From assembly GCF_003591515.1 (NCBI RefSeq), contig NZ_QZCG01000005.1:1-64000 (forward strand): a DNA stretch of 64,000 nucleotides, given 5' to 3'. The position numbers were made by a program, and so were the translations under genes. The notes under the pieces were generated by a model. It did not search any database, was not told the origin of the DNA, and saw only the letters and a program-made list of their open reading frames with translations. Each line of letters starts with the position of its first letter. Position 1 is the stretch's first letter. Source of the DNA: Paracoccus onubensis. GTDB taxonomy: Bacteria > Pseudomonadota > Alphaproteobacteria > Rhodobacterales > Rhodobacteraceae. Positions 46,025-54,749 of the stretch are shown here, one piece after another.

Positions 46025-46813
46025 ATGGCGGATTCTCATGGACTGCCCTGCTGGTACGAGCTTGGCACCAGCCAGGGTCATCTTGGTTCCGCCGGGGTGT
46101 TTTACGCCGCGATCTTGGGCTGGGATGTGCAGGATTCGGGGATGGAAGGGTTTGTTTACCATCTCGCGGCATCAGATGGCGACATGGTTGCCGGATTGAT
46201 GGAAATGCCCGACGACGTGGCGCATGTGCCTCCGTTCTGGATGCTGTATTTCTCGGTCGGGGATGCGGATAAGACAGCAGCGGATATCGAAGCGGCGGGC
46301 GGCGAGATACATCGCCAGCCGCAGGATATTCCCGGCACCGGCCGCTTCGCCATTGCCGCCGATCCGCAGGGCGCGGCTTTCGGCATCCTGCAACCCCTGC
46401 CGATGGAAGGGGACACGGGCGGTAACGCCTTCGATCAGTCGCAAGCCGGGCATGGCAACTGGCATGAATTGATGAGCAGCGATCCCGATGCCGGGTTCGA
46501 CTTCTATTCCGGTCTGTTCGGCTGGCAGAAATCCACGCCCGTGGACATGGGCGAGATGGGCACCTATCAGCTTTTCTCGCATGACGGCGCGGATATCGGT
46601 GGTATGATGGGGCTGGGTAATGCTCCGGTTTCCTGTTGGCTGCCCTATTTCGGCACGAAAGGCGTGGTCACCGCGATGGAACGCATCCGCGAACACGGAG
46701 GAGAGGTGATCCACGGCCCGCAGGAAGTGCCGGGCGGCGCATTCATCGCGATCGCCCGCGATCCGCAGGGCGCGCATTTCGCAGTCGTCGGTCCAAAGGA
46801 TATGAATGAATGA
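46025..46813 (+). CDS. Two-domain VOC (glyoxalase-like) protein
   Basis: A 262-residue protein made of two consecutive vicinal-oxygen-chelate domains (about 8-128 and 138-258). Each ends in the same block, FAIAADPQGAAFGILQP and FIAIARDPQGAHFAVVGP. Domain starts are CWYELGTSQG and NWHELMSSDPDAGFDFYSGLFGW. It resembles the CFP32/glyoxalase-like group of unknown substrate. It starts 5 bases after the DUF1428 stop and overlaps the GST gene by ATGA. Confidence 0.87.
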   Translation: MADSHGLPCWYELGTSQGHLGSAGVFYAAILGWDVQDSGMEGFVYHLAASDGDMVAGLMEMPDDVAHVPPFWMLYFSVGDADKTAADIEAAGGEIHRQPQDIPGTGRFAIAADPQGAAFGILQPLPMEGDTGGNAFDQSQAGHGNWHELMSSDPDAGFDFYSGLFGWQKSTPVDMGEMGTYQLFSHDGADIGGMMGLGNAPVSCWLPYFGTKGVVTAMERIREHGGEVIHGPQEVPGGAFIAIARDPQGAHFAVVGPKDMNE

Positions 46814-47463
46814 GCACGAAAATCACCATCACCACCTATGACTGGGTGCCGGAATTCGCGCATGGCTATGTGCGCGATATCCGGGTTCGCTGGCTATGCG
46901 AAGAGATCGGGCGGGATTACGATATCGAAACGGTCCCCGTACGCGAGAAATCGGCCGAGCATTATTCACGGCAGCCCTTTGGTCAGGTACCGATCCTGAC
47001 GGATGGCGACTTGTCGCTGTTCGAAAGCGGCGCGATCCTTCTGTATCTGGCCGAGGGGTCGCCGCTTCTGCCGGAAGGCCAAAATCGCGCCATTGCGACC
47101 CAATGGCTGATCGCCTCGCTGAACAGCGTCGAACCCTATGCGATGAAATGGGCCGAGGCCAAGTTCTTCACCAAAGACGAAGCTCTGGCAGCGCGATGCG
47201 AGAAGCCTCTGCGCGAAAGGCTGAAGCAGGTTCAGAACGGGCTGGGCGATCGCGAATGGCTTGCCGGCGACAGTTTCTCTGTCGCCGATCTGATGATGTC
47301 GGATGTCCTGCGCGCGCCGGCCAATAACGGCCTGCTGGACGATCTGCCCGGACTCGCCTCCTACCTTGAGCGCTCGACGTCGCGCCCCGCCTTCGGCCGC
47401 GCGATGGCGGACCATATGGCCCATTGGCGGGCTGCCGATGAAAGGCTGGCCGCATCCGAATGA
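46810..47463 (+). CDS. Glutathione S-transferase
   Basis: A 217-residue GST. The N-terminal thioredoxin-like domain contains FGQVPILTDGDLSLFESGAILLYLAE, where cis-Pro and the Glu-Ser pair bind glutathione. The all-helical C-terminal domain carries LAGDSFSVADLMMSDVLR with the capping-box Asp. Substrate unknown; context suggests conjugation of an electrophile. It overlaps both neighbours by 4 bases (ATGA). Confidence 0.9.
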   Translation: MSTKITITTYDWVPEFAHGYVRDIRVRWLCEEIGRDYDIETVPVREKSAEHYSRQPFGQVPILTDGDLSLFESGAILLYLAEGSPLLPEGQNRAIATQWLIASLNSVEPYAMKWAEAKFFTKDEALAARCEKPLRERLKQVQNGLGDREWLAGDSFSVADLMMSDVLRAPANNGLLDDLPGLASYLERSTSRPAFGRAMADHMAHWRAADERLAASE

Positions 47464-48314
47464 GGCGAAGACTGGTCATGGCCGCCGCTTTTCTGGCGGC
47501 CATGCCGCTTTGCGCGGGCGCCGAAACCGTTTCGGTCGGCGGGCATGACATCTGGTATCATGTTTATGGCAAACCGGCGGAGGGCAGATCGCCCGTCCTG
47601 CTGCTTCATGGCGGGATGATGAATACCGAACTGACATGGTCCGGGCTGATCCCGGATCTGGCGCAAGACCGCATGGTCATCGGCATCGATCAGCAGGGTC
47701 ACGGCCATAGCGCAGACCGCGACGGGCCGATCACGCTGGACAGTATGCGGGCCGATACTCTGGGCGTGCTTGACGCATTAGGGCTGGGCAAGGTCCATGT
47801 CGTTGGCTTTTCGCTGGGCGGGATGCTGGGCTTCGAACTGGCGACGGAAAATCCGGGCAGGATCGCCTCACTGACGGTGATATCGGCCCCGCAGGACAAT
47901 GACGGCTTCCTGCCCGAACTGGTCGAGTTGAACCGCAATCCCGCGCAAACTCCATCGCCTGAACTGGTCGAACGCCTGCCCTCGCCCAAAGATATTCTGG
48001 GGATACGCAGCAGCTTCCAGATGCAGAACCCGAAGGGAACCGGCGCGATCGTGCCGCTGATGAAGAAACTGCGCTCCCTGCTTGCATCGGATTGGGGCCA
48101 GAGCGACAAGGACATCGCGGCAATCCCCGCACCGGTGATGATCGTTATTGGCGACCGGGATTTCGTCCTCCCCGCCCATGCGCTGCATCTGCGCGACCTC
48201 ATCGCGGATTCGTGGCTTGCCATCCTGCCCGATACGACTCATATGGAGGCTCCGCAGCATCCGGCCCTTCCGGAGATGCTGCGGAACCGGTTCGAGACGG
48301 CTGAAAACCCATGA
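47460..48314 (+). CDS. Secreted alpha/beta-hydrolase
   Basis: A 284-residue hydrolase with a Sec signal peptide (MRRRLVMAAAFLAAMPLCAGA). VLLLHGGMMNTELTW is the oxyanion block, VVGFSLGGMLGFE the nucleophile elbow, VIGDRDFVLP the acid and LPDTTHMEAP the His. The periplasmic location is odd for the last member of a cytosolic detoxification operon. Its substrate, perhaps an ester or lactone, is unknown. It overlaps the GST gene by ATGA. Confidence 0.88.
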   Translation: MRRRLVMAAAFLAAMPLCAGAETVSVGGHDIWYHVYGKPAEGRSPVLLLHGGMMNTELTWSGLIPDLAQDRMVIGIDQQGHGHSADRDGPITLDSMRADTLGVLDALGLGKVHVVGFSLGGMLGFELATENPGRIASLTVISAPQDNDGFLPELVELNRNPAQTPSPELVERLPSPKDILGIRSSFQMQNPKGTGAIVPLMKKLRSLLASDWGQSDKDIAAIPAPVMIVIGDRDFVLPAHALHLRDLIADSWLAILPDTTHMEAPQHPALPEMLRNRFETAENP

Positions 48315-48345
48315 ATGGGCGGCTCTCTGCTGGATTGCAGGAAAA

Positions 48346-48363
48346 CGGTTTTCATAAAAACCG
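48346..48363. terminator. Weak hairpin between convergent genes
   Basis: CGGTTTT (48346-48352) pairs with AAAACCG (48357-48363) around CATA, between the hydrolase stop and the rhomboid stop. The T-rich and A-rich arms could serve as bidirectional termination sequence, but the stem is short. Confidence 0.4.
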
Positions 48364-48378
48364 ACAGGGCTGAACTCC

Positions 48379-49080
48379 CTATCGCTGACGCAAATGCCCC
48401 AGCGCCCGCGTCATGCCGCCATCCACCAGAATGAAGCTTAACCCAAAGCCGACCGCGAAACCGGCGATCTCGGCGATCCAGCCATAGCCTGCGCCACCGA
48501 AAACGATGCCGAAGACAAGCTGGAACAACAGCAACATCCCGATCAGCGTAAAGGCACGGAAACGGTTCGCGTTCACCGCCGCGAGCCTTGTCCACAGCAG
48601 AAAGGTAAAGGCGCCCACAAGCCCGTATACCGCCGGATATCCGCCGACCAGTACCGCAGGCCGGGCGGGAAGATACGACATGACAACCGTATAAACCAAC
48701 GCCCCGCCCAGCGCCGAGCCCAGATACAGGGCGATGACGGCCCATGCCCGGAACTCCCGCGCGACCATATTTCCAAGCGCCAGCGTGAAGGCCAGCACGA
48801 GCAGCGCCTGCGTGAATGAAACATTCACGAACGGATAGGCCACAAGCCGGTGGATCTGCCTCCAGTCGATCGTCCCGACGCTCCACATCCGCTGCACCAG
48901 TTCAGGGGCATAGGCGCTCATTTGCAACCCGGCCAGCCGCAGCCCGATCCCCTCGGCTCCGCCGATCAGCCCAAGCCGCCCCAAAGCGAATACGGCCTCT
49001 GACGCGATCACCGGCATCGCCAGCAGCCAGACCACGGCAGGCAGCGGATTGACGGGAGATTCATTCATCCCTTGGTGCAT
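48379..49080 (-). CDS. Rhomboid-family membrane protein lacking both catalytic residues
   Basis: A 233-residue protein with six to seven hydrophobic helices and the rhomboid layout: RLVAYPFVNVSFTQALLVLAFTLALGNMVAREF is the L1/TM2 region. The nucleophile helix reads VGGYPAVYGLVGAFTFL with Tyr148 where GxSG has Ser. The final helix reads WIAEIAGFAVGF with Glu204 where the catalytic His belongs. It is therefore a pseudo-protease. GAAGGAA lies 7 bases before ATG 49080. It is transcribed away from trpS. Confidence 0.85.
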   Translation of the reverse strand: MHQGMNESPVNPLPAVVWLLAMPVIASEAVFALGRLGLIGGAEGIGLRLAGLQMSAYAPELVQRMWSVGTIDWRQIHRLVAYPFVNVSFTQALLVLAFTLALGNMVAREFRAWAVIALYLGSALGGALVYTVVMSYLPARPAVLVGGYPAVYGLVGAFTFLLWTRLAAVNANRFRAFTLIGMLLLFQLVFGIVFGGAGYGWIAEIAGFAVGFGLSFILVDGGMTRALGHLRQR

Positions 49081-49155
49081 GGGCGTTCCTTCACGGTTGC
49101 GGTTGCTGCGGGCAACAGCTAAGCCAGCCCCGATCAAATTCCAAGCAGGCTTGGC

Positions 49156-50190
49156 ATGAACGAGACAGTAAATCAGGGGTTCACCCCGCGCATCTTTTCC
49201 GGAATCCAGCCCTCGGGCGGCTTGACGCTTGGCAATTACCTTGGCGCGCTCAAGCGTTTCGCGGCCTTGCAGGGCGGGAAGGCGGAGACGATCTATTGCA
49301 TCGTCGATCTGCACGCGATCACCGTATGGCAGGAACCGGAAATCCTGCGCCAGCGCATCCGCGAAGGCGCCGCGGCTTTCATGGCCTCGGGTGTCGATCC
49401 GGCACAATCGATCCTGTTCAACCAGTCGCAGGTCCCGGCCCATGCCGAGCTGGCCTGGCTGTTCAATACCGTGGCGCGGGTTGGCTGGATGTACCGGATG
49501 ACCCAGTTCAAGGATAAAGCCGGCAAGAACAGCGAAAACGCCAGCCTTGGCCTGCTGGCCTATCCGGCCCTGATGGCAGCGGATATTCTGGTCTATCAGG
49601 CAACCGCCGTTCCCGTGGGCGAGGATCAGAAACAGCATCTGGAACTGACCCGAGATATCGCCGCCAAGTTCAACCATGATTACGGCGTACAGCATTTCCC
49701 GATGACCGAACCGCTGATCGAGGGGGCGGCCACGCGCGTGATGTCGCTGCGGGACGGGGCCAAGAAGATGTCGAAATCCGATCCTTCGGATGCCAGCCGG
49801 ATCAATCTGACCGACGATGCCGACGCCATTGCGCAAAAAATCCGCAAGGCCCGCACCGACGCCGATCCACTGCCGGGCTCGGCCGAGGGTCTGAAGGACC
49901 GTCCCGAGGCGCGCAATCTGGTCAATATCTTCGCCGCTCTTTCGGATCAGACACCCGATCAGGTTCTGACCCGGTTCGAAGGGCAGGGATTTGGCGCCTT
50001 CAAGCCTGCCCTGGCCGAGCTTGCCGTCGAGACATTGTCGCCGATCACCCGCAGGATGGGCGAGTTCATGGCCGATCCCGACGAGATCGACCGCATTCTG
50101 GGACAGGGCGCCGAACGGGCCGAAGCAGTCGCGACGCCCATCCTTGATCGCACGAAAGAGATCATGGGTCTGCTGCGAAGCCGGAACTGA
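49156..50190 (+). CDS. trpS: Tryptophanyl-tRNA synthetase
   Basis: A 344-residue class Ic synthetase. The ATP-binding HIGH-equivalent is in [19 protein letters not shown], the KMSKS loop is intact in [13 protein letters not shown], and [31 protein letters not shown] is the highly conserved tryptophan/dimer segment. Length is normal. Only 75 bases separate it from the divergent rhomboid gene, a pair often seen together in the family. Confidence 0.96.
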   Translation: MNETVNQGFTPRIFSGIQPSGGLTLGNYLGALKRFAALQGGKAETIYCIVDLHAITVWQEPEILRQRIREGAAAFMASGVDPAQSILFNQSQVPAHAELAWLFNTVARVGWMYRMTQFKDKAGKNSENASLGLLAYPALMAADILVYQATAVPVGEDQKQHLELTRDIAAKFNHDYGVQHFPMTEPLIEGAATRVMSLRDGAKKMSKSDPSDASRINLTDDADAIAQKIRKARTDADPLPGSAEGLKDRPEARNLVNIFAALSDQTPDQVLTRFEGQGFGAFKPALAELAVETLSPITRRMGEFMADPDEIDRILGQGAERAEAVATPILDRTKEIMGLLRSRN

Positions 50191-50313
50191 CCGGGAACCA
50201 TTGGGGCAAGGTCATTTCCACGCGGAATCACCTGCCCGACAAACAGGCATCACCCGGTTCTTGCCAACCGCAGGAACCGAGCGTTGCAGATCAGGACAGA
50301 AGAGCGTTACGCC

Positions 50314-51030
50314 CTATCGCTGACCACCGCCGAACAGCCTGCTCAGCAGCCTGCCGAACAGCGATTCGCCCTGCCCGGCGGGCTGCGGCGGCGGCGATGA
50401 GGTCACCGTCTCCTGTTGAGGCGCAGCGGATGCATTCTGACTTGCCGCAGCAGGCGCGGATGCCGACTGCTTTGCGACATGGGTCGCAATCGCATCCATC
50501 AATGGCGGCGACAGCGTATCATAGGGATGAAGCCCCAATTCGCGCAGACGCCCCCGGATGCCATCCATCCGCGACGGATCGACACCCGATTCGATGACCG
50601 AGCTGACGAAAGCCGCGAATTCCGGCGCCGACCAGCCCTGTTCCCCGGACAATTCCGTATGCACGAAATCAAGACCGTAGAACGGATGGTCCTGATTTTC
50701 GATTCGCCCATACATATGCACCCCGCAATCGCGGCAGCGGTATCGCTGAATCGGCGCCTGGGTATCCACGATCTCCAGCTTGTCGCCGTTCTCCAGCACC
50801 TCGACCGCATCCCGCGACACGACAGCAACCTGACTGAAGATCGCGCCTTCAGGTTTCCAGCATTTGGTGCAGCCGCATACATGGTTATGCGCGGTTTGTG
50901 CCCCAACGCGGATTTTCACTGGTTTATCAGTGCAATGACAACTCAGGACACCTCCGGAAAAATCCGGGCTGCCTTGTCTTATGCCGTTGTCGACGGCGGG
51001 ATGAATCAACACCCCTTCGGTATTTGCCAT
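50314..51030 (-). CDS. gfa: Glutathione-dependent formaldehyde-activating enzyme (S-hydroxymethylglutathione synthase)
   Basis: A 238-residue enzyme that condenses formaldehyde with glutathione. Two zinc sites are visible: [28 protein letters not shown] and [16 protein letters not shown]. Homology to Paracoccus Gfa runs to about residue 190. After that comes a low-complexity Ala/Ser/Gln/Pro linker ending in [17 protein letters not shown], an unusual extension of about 45 residues. GGAGGAGAGGACC precedes ATG 51030. The formaldehyde dehydrogenase genes that would act next are not in the window. Confidence 0.93.
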   Translation of the reverse strand: MANTEGVLIHPAVDNGIRQGSPDFSGGVLSCHCTDKPVKIRVGAQTAHNHVCGCTKCWKPEGAIFSQVAVVSRDAVEVLENGDKLEIVDTQAPIQRYRCRDCGVHMYGRIENQDHPFYGLDFVHTELSGEQGWSAPEFAAFVSSVIESGVDPSRMDGIRGRLRELGLHPYDTLSPPLMDAIATHVAKQSASAPAAASQNASAAPQQETVTSSPPPQPAGQGESLFGRLLSRLFGGGQR

Positions 51031-51224
51031 GGTCCTCTCCTCCGATGACCAGATGGATTCAGCCTCGCCCGGACGGGAAGGATCAGCAAGTCAGCGGAAA
51101 GTGGCAGAAATACCGCATGGATCAGGACGCAAGAGGGCGAATCCGGTCCGCGGATATGAAAGCAAACATGCGGAACGCCAAATCCCGCCATTTACTGTTT
51201 ATCCGATCATATTAAAGGTGATTT

Positions 51225-51311
51225 TGGTGCGGTCGAGAAGACTCGAACTTCCACTCCGGTTAAGGAACAGCGACCTCAACGCTGCGCGTCTACCAATTCC
51301 GCCACGACCGC
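51225..51311 (-). tRNA. tRNA-Leu (anticodon GAG)
   Basis: On the minus strand the acceptor stem GCGGTCG...CGACCGC closes a class II tRNA. The anticodon stem CAGCG/CGCTG holds the loop TTGAGGT, giving anticodon GAG. A long variable arm follows (GTTCCTTAACCGGAGT region) and GTTCGAGTC is the T arm. The terminal CCA is encoded (51225-51227). The gene is 87 bases with CCA, normal for tRNA-Leu. Confidence 0.95.
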
Positions 51312-51374
51312 ATCCGGGCAGTGCCGAGGGTCATAACCGAGCCATTGCGGGATGAAAAGGGGAATTTTGCAGCT

Positions 51375-52097
51375 ATGACCGCGAAACTGCCGCGGCTTGC
51401 GCCAGTGCCACAATGGCTTGACTGCGGGGCTGCTTCGGGTCAGATCGCGGATATGGTTGAATGGATACACAGCAGCGGCCTGACTGGTTACCCGGAAGCC
51501 GAAAGCTTCATGGAAAGCAGGGTCGCCGCCATAGCCGCTGGCATGGCGGATGAAGCCGTCTGGCTGGTCGAGCATCCTGCGCTATATACCGCCGGAACCA
51601 GTGCCCGGACCGAGGATCTGCTGAAGGCGCGCTTTCCGGTGTTTCAGACGGGGCGCGGCGGGCAATATACCTATCACGGCCCGGGGCAGCGCGTCGCCTA
51701 TGTGATGCTTGATCTCAATCGCCGGGGCCGTGACATCCGGCGCTTTGTCGCGAATCTTGAAGCCTGGGTCATCGGGGCGCTGGCAGAATTCGGCGTTACC
51801 GGAGAAATCCGGGAGGGCCGGGTCGGAGTCTGGGTGCCGCGCCCCGAAAGGCCGCCGCTGCCGGATGGCACGCCTCGCGAAGACAAGATCGCCGCAATCG
51901 GCGTCAAGCTGCGCCGATGGATCAGTTTTCACGGAGTTTCGATCAATGTCGAACCCGATCTGACCCATTACGACGGAATCGTGCCATGCGGAATCAGCGG
52001 GCATGGTGTGACCAGCCTTGTCGATCTTGGCCTGCCTGTCACCATGGAGGATCTTGATCTCGCCCTGAAGCGCAGTTTTGCGGTTCAGTTCGGATAG
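51375..52097 (+). CDS. lipB: Octanoyltransferase LipB
   Basis: A lipoate-synthesis enzyme that moves octanoyl from acyl carrier protein to target lipoyl domains. The substrate blocks are [16 protein letters not shown] and [25 protein letters not shown]. The catalytic Lys is in [12 protein letters not shown] and the catalytic Cys in [15 protein letters not shown]. The start is uncertain: ATG 51375 (AAGGGG upstream) gives 240 residues, and ATG 51453 gives about 214, closer to the usual N-terminus (MVEW...). The domain is complete either way. Confidence 0.93.
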   Translation: MTAKLPRLAPVPQWLDCGAASGQIADMVEWIHSSGLTGYPEAESFMESRVAAIAAGMADEAVWLVEHPALYTAGTSARTEDLLKARFPVFQTGRGGQYTYHGPGQRVAYVMLDLNRRGRDIRRFVANLEAWVIGALAEFGVTGEIREGRVGVWVPRPERPPLPDGTPREDKIAAIGVKLRRWISFHGVSINVEPDLTHYDGIVPCGISGHGVTSLVDLGLPVTMEDLDLALKRSFAVQFG

Positions 52098-52103
52098 GCA
52101 CGG

Positions 52104-52919
52104 TCAGAATGTTTCGCCGGCGGGGAAGATATAGGGCCGGATCCGGGTCGGCACATCCTCCCACGCGATGAAGGACGGCAGGCGCGCAACCCGCATCACA
52201 TCGGTCCAGCCGCCCTCGATCCGGGAAATGACGCTTCGGCTGACGCGATGGCAATCGGGCCGTTCGGCGCGTGCGATCATGCTGAAGCCGGCGGCAAAAC
52301 TGCCGGTCACAGTATCGACCGGCTCGAAATAACTGACCGAGATCACCCGCGACGGCTCGTGATGAAAACTGACGCTTGCATAGCCGACCCGCTGCCTGAG
52401 CAGCATTCCCCGGAATTCCCGCGCCCGCCCCCGGTAATTCTTCTTGTCGAAATAGGTTAATGCGGGATCATAGCCCCGGATCACCCGCGCATGGTTCAGC
52501 GAGACGATCTTGATCAGCATCTTCACGGCGCAATCCGGCCGCGCGAATGCCCGACGCCAGAACTGGTAAATGCCATCGGGCAATCCTGTGCTGTCGTCGA
52601 AATAGGCCTGATTTGATGCGCAATAGGTGATCGCCTCGTTCATTGCCGATGGATTGGGAACGATGGCCGCAAGTTTGCCTGCGCCCATGCCGATCATCTC
52701 AAGCTGCCCGGGGGTCAGGCGCTCGGTCACGATCCGCGCATCGACATCGAAATAATCGCATATACGCTTGAGAACATTCGGCTTGGGGAACGATTCGGAA
52801 CGGAGATACCGCCCGAACTGGATGCGGTTGATATCCAGATCCTCAGACACCTGAGCCTGAGACCCCCGCAGGGCCGTCAGGTCGCGCAGATTTTGTCCAA
52901 AGACCTCGAGAACAGACAT
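52104..52919 (-). CDS. Xre-type HTH transcriptional regulator
   Basis: A 271-residue regulator. The HTH occupies the first 60 residues (FGQNLRDLTALRGSQAQVSEDLDINRIQFGRYLRSESFPKPNVLKRICDYF), with the Arg-Tyr recognition helix. The C-terminal 200 residues (YQFWRRAF, VKMLIKIVSLNHARVIRGYDP, GMLLRQRVGYASVSFHHEPSRVISVSYFEP) are a conserved ligand or oligomerisation domain I cannot name. ATG 52919 gives the natural start; there is no good ribosome site. GTCATA-type repeats lie upstream. Confidence 0.8.
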   Translation of the reverse strand: MSVLEVFGQNLRDLTALRGSQAQVSEDLDINRIQFGRYLRSESFPKPNVLKRICDYFDVDARIVTERLTPGQLEMIGMGAGKLAAIVPNPSAMNEAITYCASNQAYFDDSTGLPDGIYQFWRRAFARPDCAVKMLIKIVSLNHARVIRGYDPALTYFDKKNYRGRAREFRGMLLRQRVGYASVSFHHEPSRVISVSYFEPVDTVTGSFAAGFSMIARAERPDCHRVSRSVISRIEGGWTDVMRVARLPSFIAWEDVPTRIRPYIFPAGETF

Positions 52920-52921
52920 GA

Positions 52922-52979
52922 CTACATAACACAAGCTAAGGCCACACCACCATGTCATAACTTAAGCAAAGGTCATAGT
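52922..52979. promoter_or_regulatory. Possible operator repeats upstream of the Xre gene
   Basis: GTCATAAC (52954-52961) and GTCATAGT (52972-52979) are direct repeats 18 bases apart, with a weaker CTACATAAC at 52922-52930. They sit in an AT-richer stretch in front of the Xre-type gene and might be its autoregulatory sites. Confidence 0.3.
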
Positions 52980-53201
52980 ATAAAGCACGGCAAACCCGCC
53001 AAAGCAGCGATAACTCGCTTTGGCGGGCTGCCCCGGAAGAACGCGAGCTTGCATTGGGGGACAATGATCGCGCAGATTTTTCCGATATATTACAGATACT
53101 TGCATTACCGGACAATCTAAGGACGGAACCGCCAGACCAGCACCGCCCTTTATCGCCCTACGGTTGTAAACCTTGTTTAACCTCCTCCCTTTTAACCAAT
53201 T

Positions 53202-53438
53202 TCAACCCTTGATCCGGAACTTCTGGATTCTTGCAGCGATTTCCATCAACTCGCCGATTTTCTTTGCGGGAACCCGCTTCGCGAGCGCGAAGGCGACGGC
53301 TTCGATCTGACGGCCCGCATCGCCCAGAACCTGCTGCTCGAGATCCAAAGGCGCATATAGCACATAGGCCTTCTTTCCTGCCGGAGACTTTTTGCTGGGA
53401 TTATCTTGCGCTTCTGCGCTGATCGTCATACTCATCAT
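53202..53438 (-). CDS. Hypothetical protein, 78 residues
   Basis: A small basic protein of unknown function. After a polar, Lys-rich first 22 residues, it appears as a two-helix unit (PLDLEQQVLGDAGRQIEAVAFALAKRV and KKIGELMEIAARIQKF). AAGGTG lies before ATG 53438; ATG 53435 is also possible. The reading frame has normal GC-rich codons inside an AT-rich flank, which argues that it is real. No domain recognised. Confidence 0.6.
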   Translation of the reverse strand: MMSMTISAEAQDNPSKKSPAGKKAYVLYAPLDLEQQVLGDAGRQIEAVAFALAKRVPAKKIGELMEIAARIQKFRIKG

Positions 53439-53686
53439 ACACCTTATAATTGCGGTCGTCGTGCGGCTACCAATATTAGGTCAGCATTCCTGTCCATACC
53501 GCCAATTAGCCGTTATTTCCCGGATTTCACTGCGACATTCTGTCATTGCGGTGAAGCGGTCCGGCTTGTCATGGCCTTAAATTAACCAAGATTCGCCAAT
53601 CTGAACAGATTCTCATTTGTAACTGCCCGATACAGTTCCGTTAACGGAACATATCCGGCAGCCAGAGGCGGCAAACAAATTACTTT
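53439..53686. other. Gene-free AT-rich stretch
   Basis: About 250 bases, clearly AT-richer than the rest of the window, between the 78-residue gene and the end of the LysR gene. No open frame or hairpin stands out. It presumably holds the promoter of the small gene. Confidence 0.5.
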
Positions 53687-54625
53687 TCAGGAAGATAATT
53701 TTCCCGTTCGGATTGACGCGCCACGCATTTTCGCATGCCATGGCGGCGTTCCGGCGAATGCATTGACCAGATGATCGACGAATAATCTGACCTTGCGCGG
53801 CATCGGCCTGATTGGCGGCCAGACCGCCGAGACGGGCAAAGGCTCAATCGGCAGATCCGGCAGAACATGGCCAATCCGCCCCTCGCGGATCGCATCATGG
53901 ACAATGAACAACGGCAACAGCGCGAGGCCCAGCCCACCGATCGCCAGATCACGCATGGCATCGCCGTTATTTGCCATGACCCTTCCAGGACGGGGTCTGG
54001 GAAAATCGGCGTTCAATGGCCACAACTCGCCCAGCCGGACATTCAGATAGCCGATGATCTCGTGCCGCGGCAAATCAGATACATCGGTCAAGGGGCCGTG
54101 CATGGCCAGATAATCGGGACTGGCCACCAATACCCGCGGGTCCTCACACAACCGGCGCGACATCAGCGCACTGTCCTTCAGATGACCGATCCGCAGCCCC
54201 ACATCGAAGCCCGACCGGCCCAGATCGGTGATCTGGTCGTCATAATCCAGCACGATCTCCAGTTCCGGATGGGCACGGGCGAAACCTGCGATCACCGGGC
54301 CAAGATGGCGGATCCCGAAGCTCATCGGCGCGGAAATTGCCAGACGCCCCCGAAGTTCTGCCTCGGAACCGGTCACGCTCTCGGTGGCGGCGATCAGTTC
54401 CGCCAATGCCGGGCGCAGCCGCTCGGACAGGGCCAATGCGTTATCGGTCGGGGCGATCCGCCCGGCATGACGCGTGAACAAAGGCACGCCCAAAGCCTTT
54501 TCGAAATCGGTGATCCGCTTGCTGACAACCGATTTCGACAGATCGGCACGCGCGGCCGCACCCGAAATGCTTCCCGCATCCAGTACCGCCAGAAATGTCT
54601 CGATATCGATGATGGACCAATTCAT
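53687..54625 (-). CDS. LysR-family transcriptional regulator
   Basis: A 312-residue LTTR. The N-terminal winged HTH (DIETFLAVLDAGSISGAAARADLSKSVVSKRITDFEKALGVPLFTRHAGRIAPTD) is followed by the periplasmic-binding-like sensor (GRLAISAPMSFGIRHLGPVIAGFARAHPELEIVLDYDD, to IREGRIGHVLPDLPIEPLPVSAVWP). It belongs to the CrgA/DsdC-like group of DNA-binding type. ATG 54625 is the natural start. It faces the MhqO-like operon across a GTTCG-N7-CGAAC site and is the probable regulator. Confidence 0.9.
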   Translation of the reverse strand: MNWSIIDIETFLAVLDAGSISGAAARADLSKSVVSKRITDFEKALGVPLFTRHAGRIAPTDNALALSERLRPALAELIAATESVTGSEAELRGRLAISAPMSFGIRHLGPVIAGFARAHPELEIVLDYDDQITDLGRSGFDVGLRIGHLKDSALMSRRLCEDPRVLVASPDYLAMHGPLTDVSDLPRHEIIGYLNVRLGELWPLNADFPRPRPGRVMANNGDAMRDLAIGGLGLALLPLFIVHDAIREGRIGHVLPDLPIEPLPVSAVWPPIRPMPRKVRLFVDHLVNAFAGTPPWHAKMRGASIRTGKLSS

Positions 54626-54652
54626 GATGGGAACAATAGCGCAGCCGCAGCC

Positions 54653-54669
54653 GTTCGCAATATCCGAAC
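54653..54669. promoter_or_regulatory. Probable LysR-type binding site
   Basis: GTTCG-CAATATC-CGAAC is a 5-base inverted repeat that contains the T-N11-A core (TCGCAATATCCGA) of LysR operators. It lies in the divergent region, 28 bases before the LysR start and 81 bases before the ring-cleaving dioxygenase gene. Confidence 0.7.
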
Positions 54670-54749
54670 GCAGCGTTGCCCGGCGGACGGGTGTCACGAA
54701 CAGACCCGTTGCGCCATATTGTGGTCAGACAAGGGAAAGGAGCCGCATC

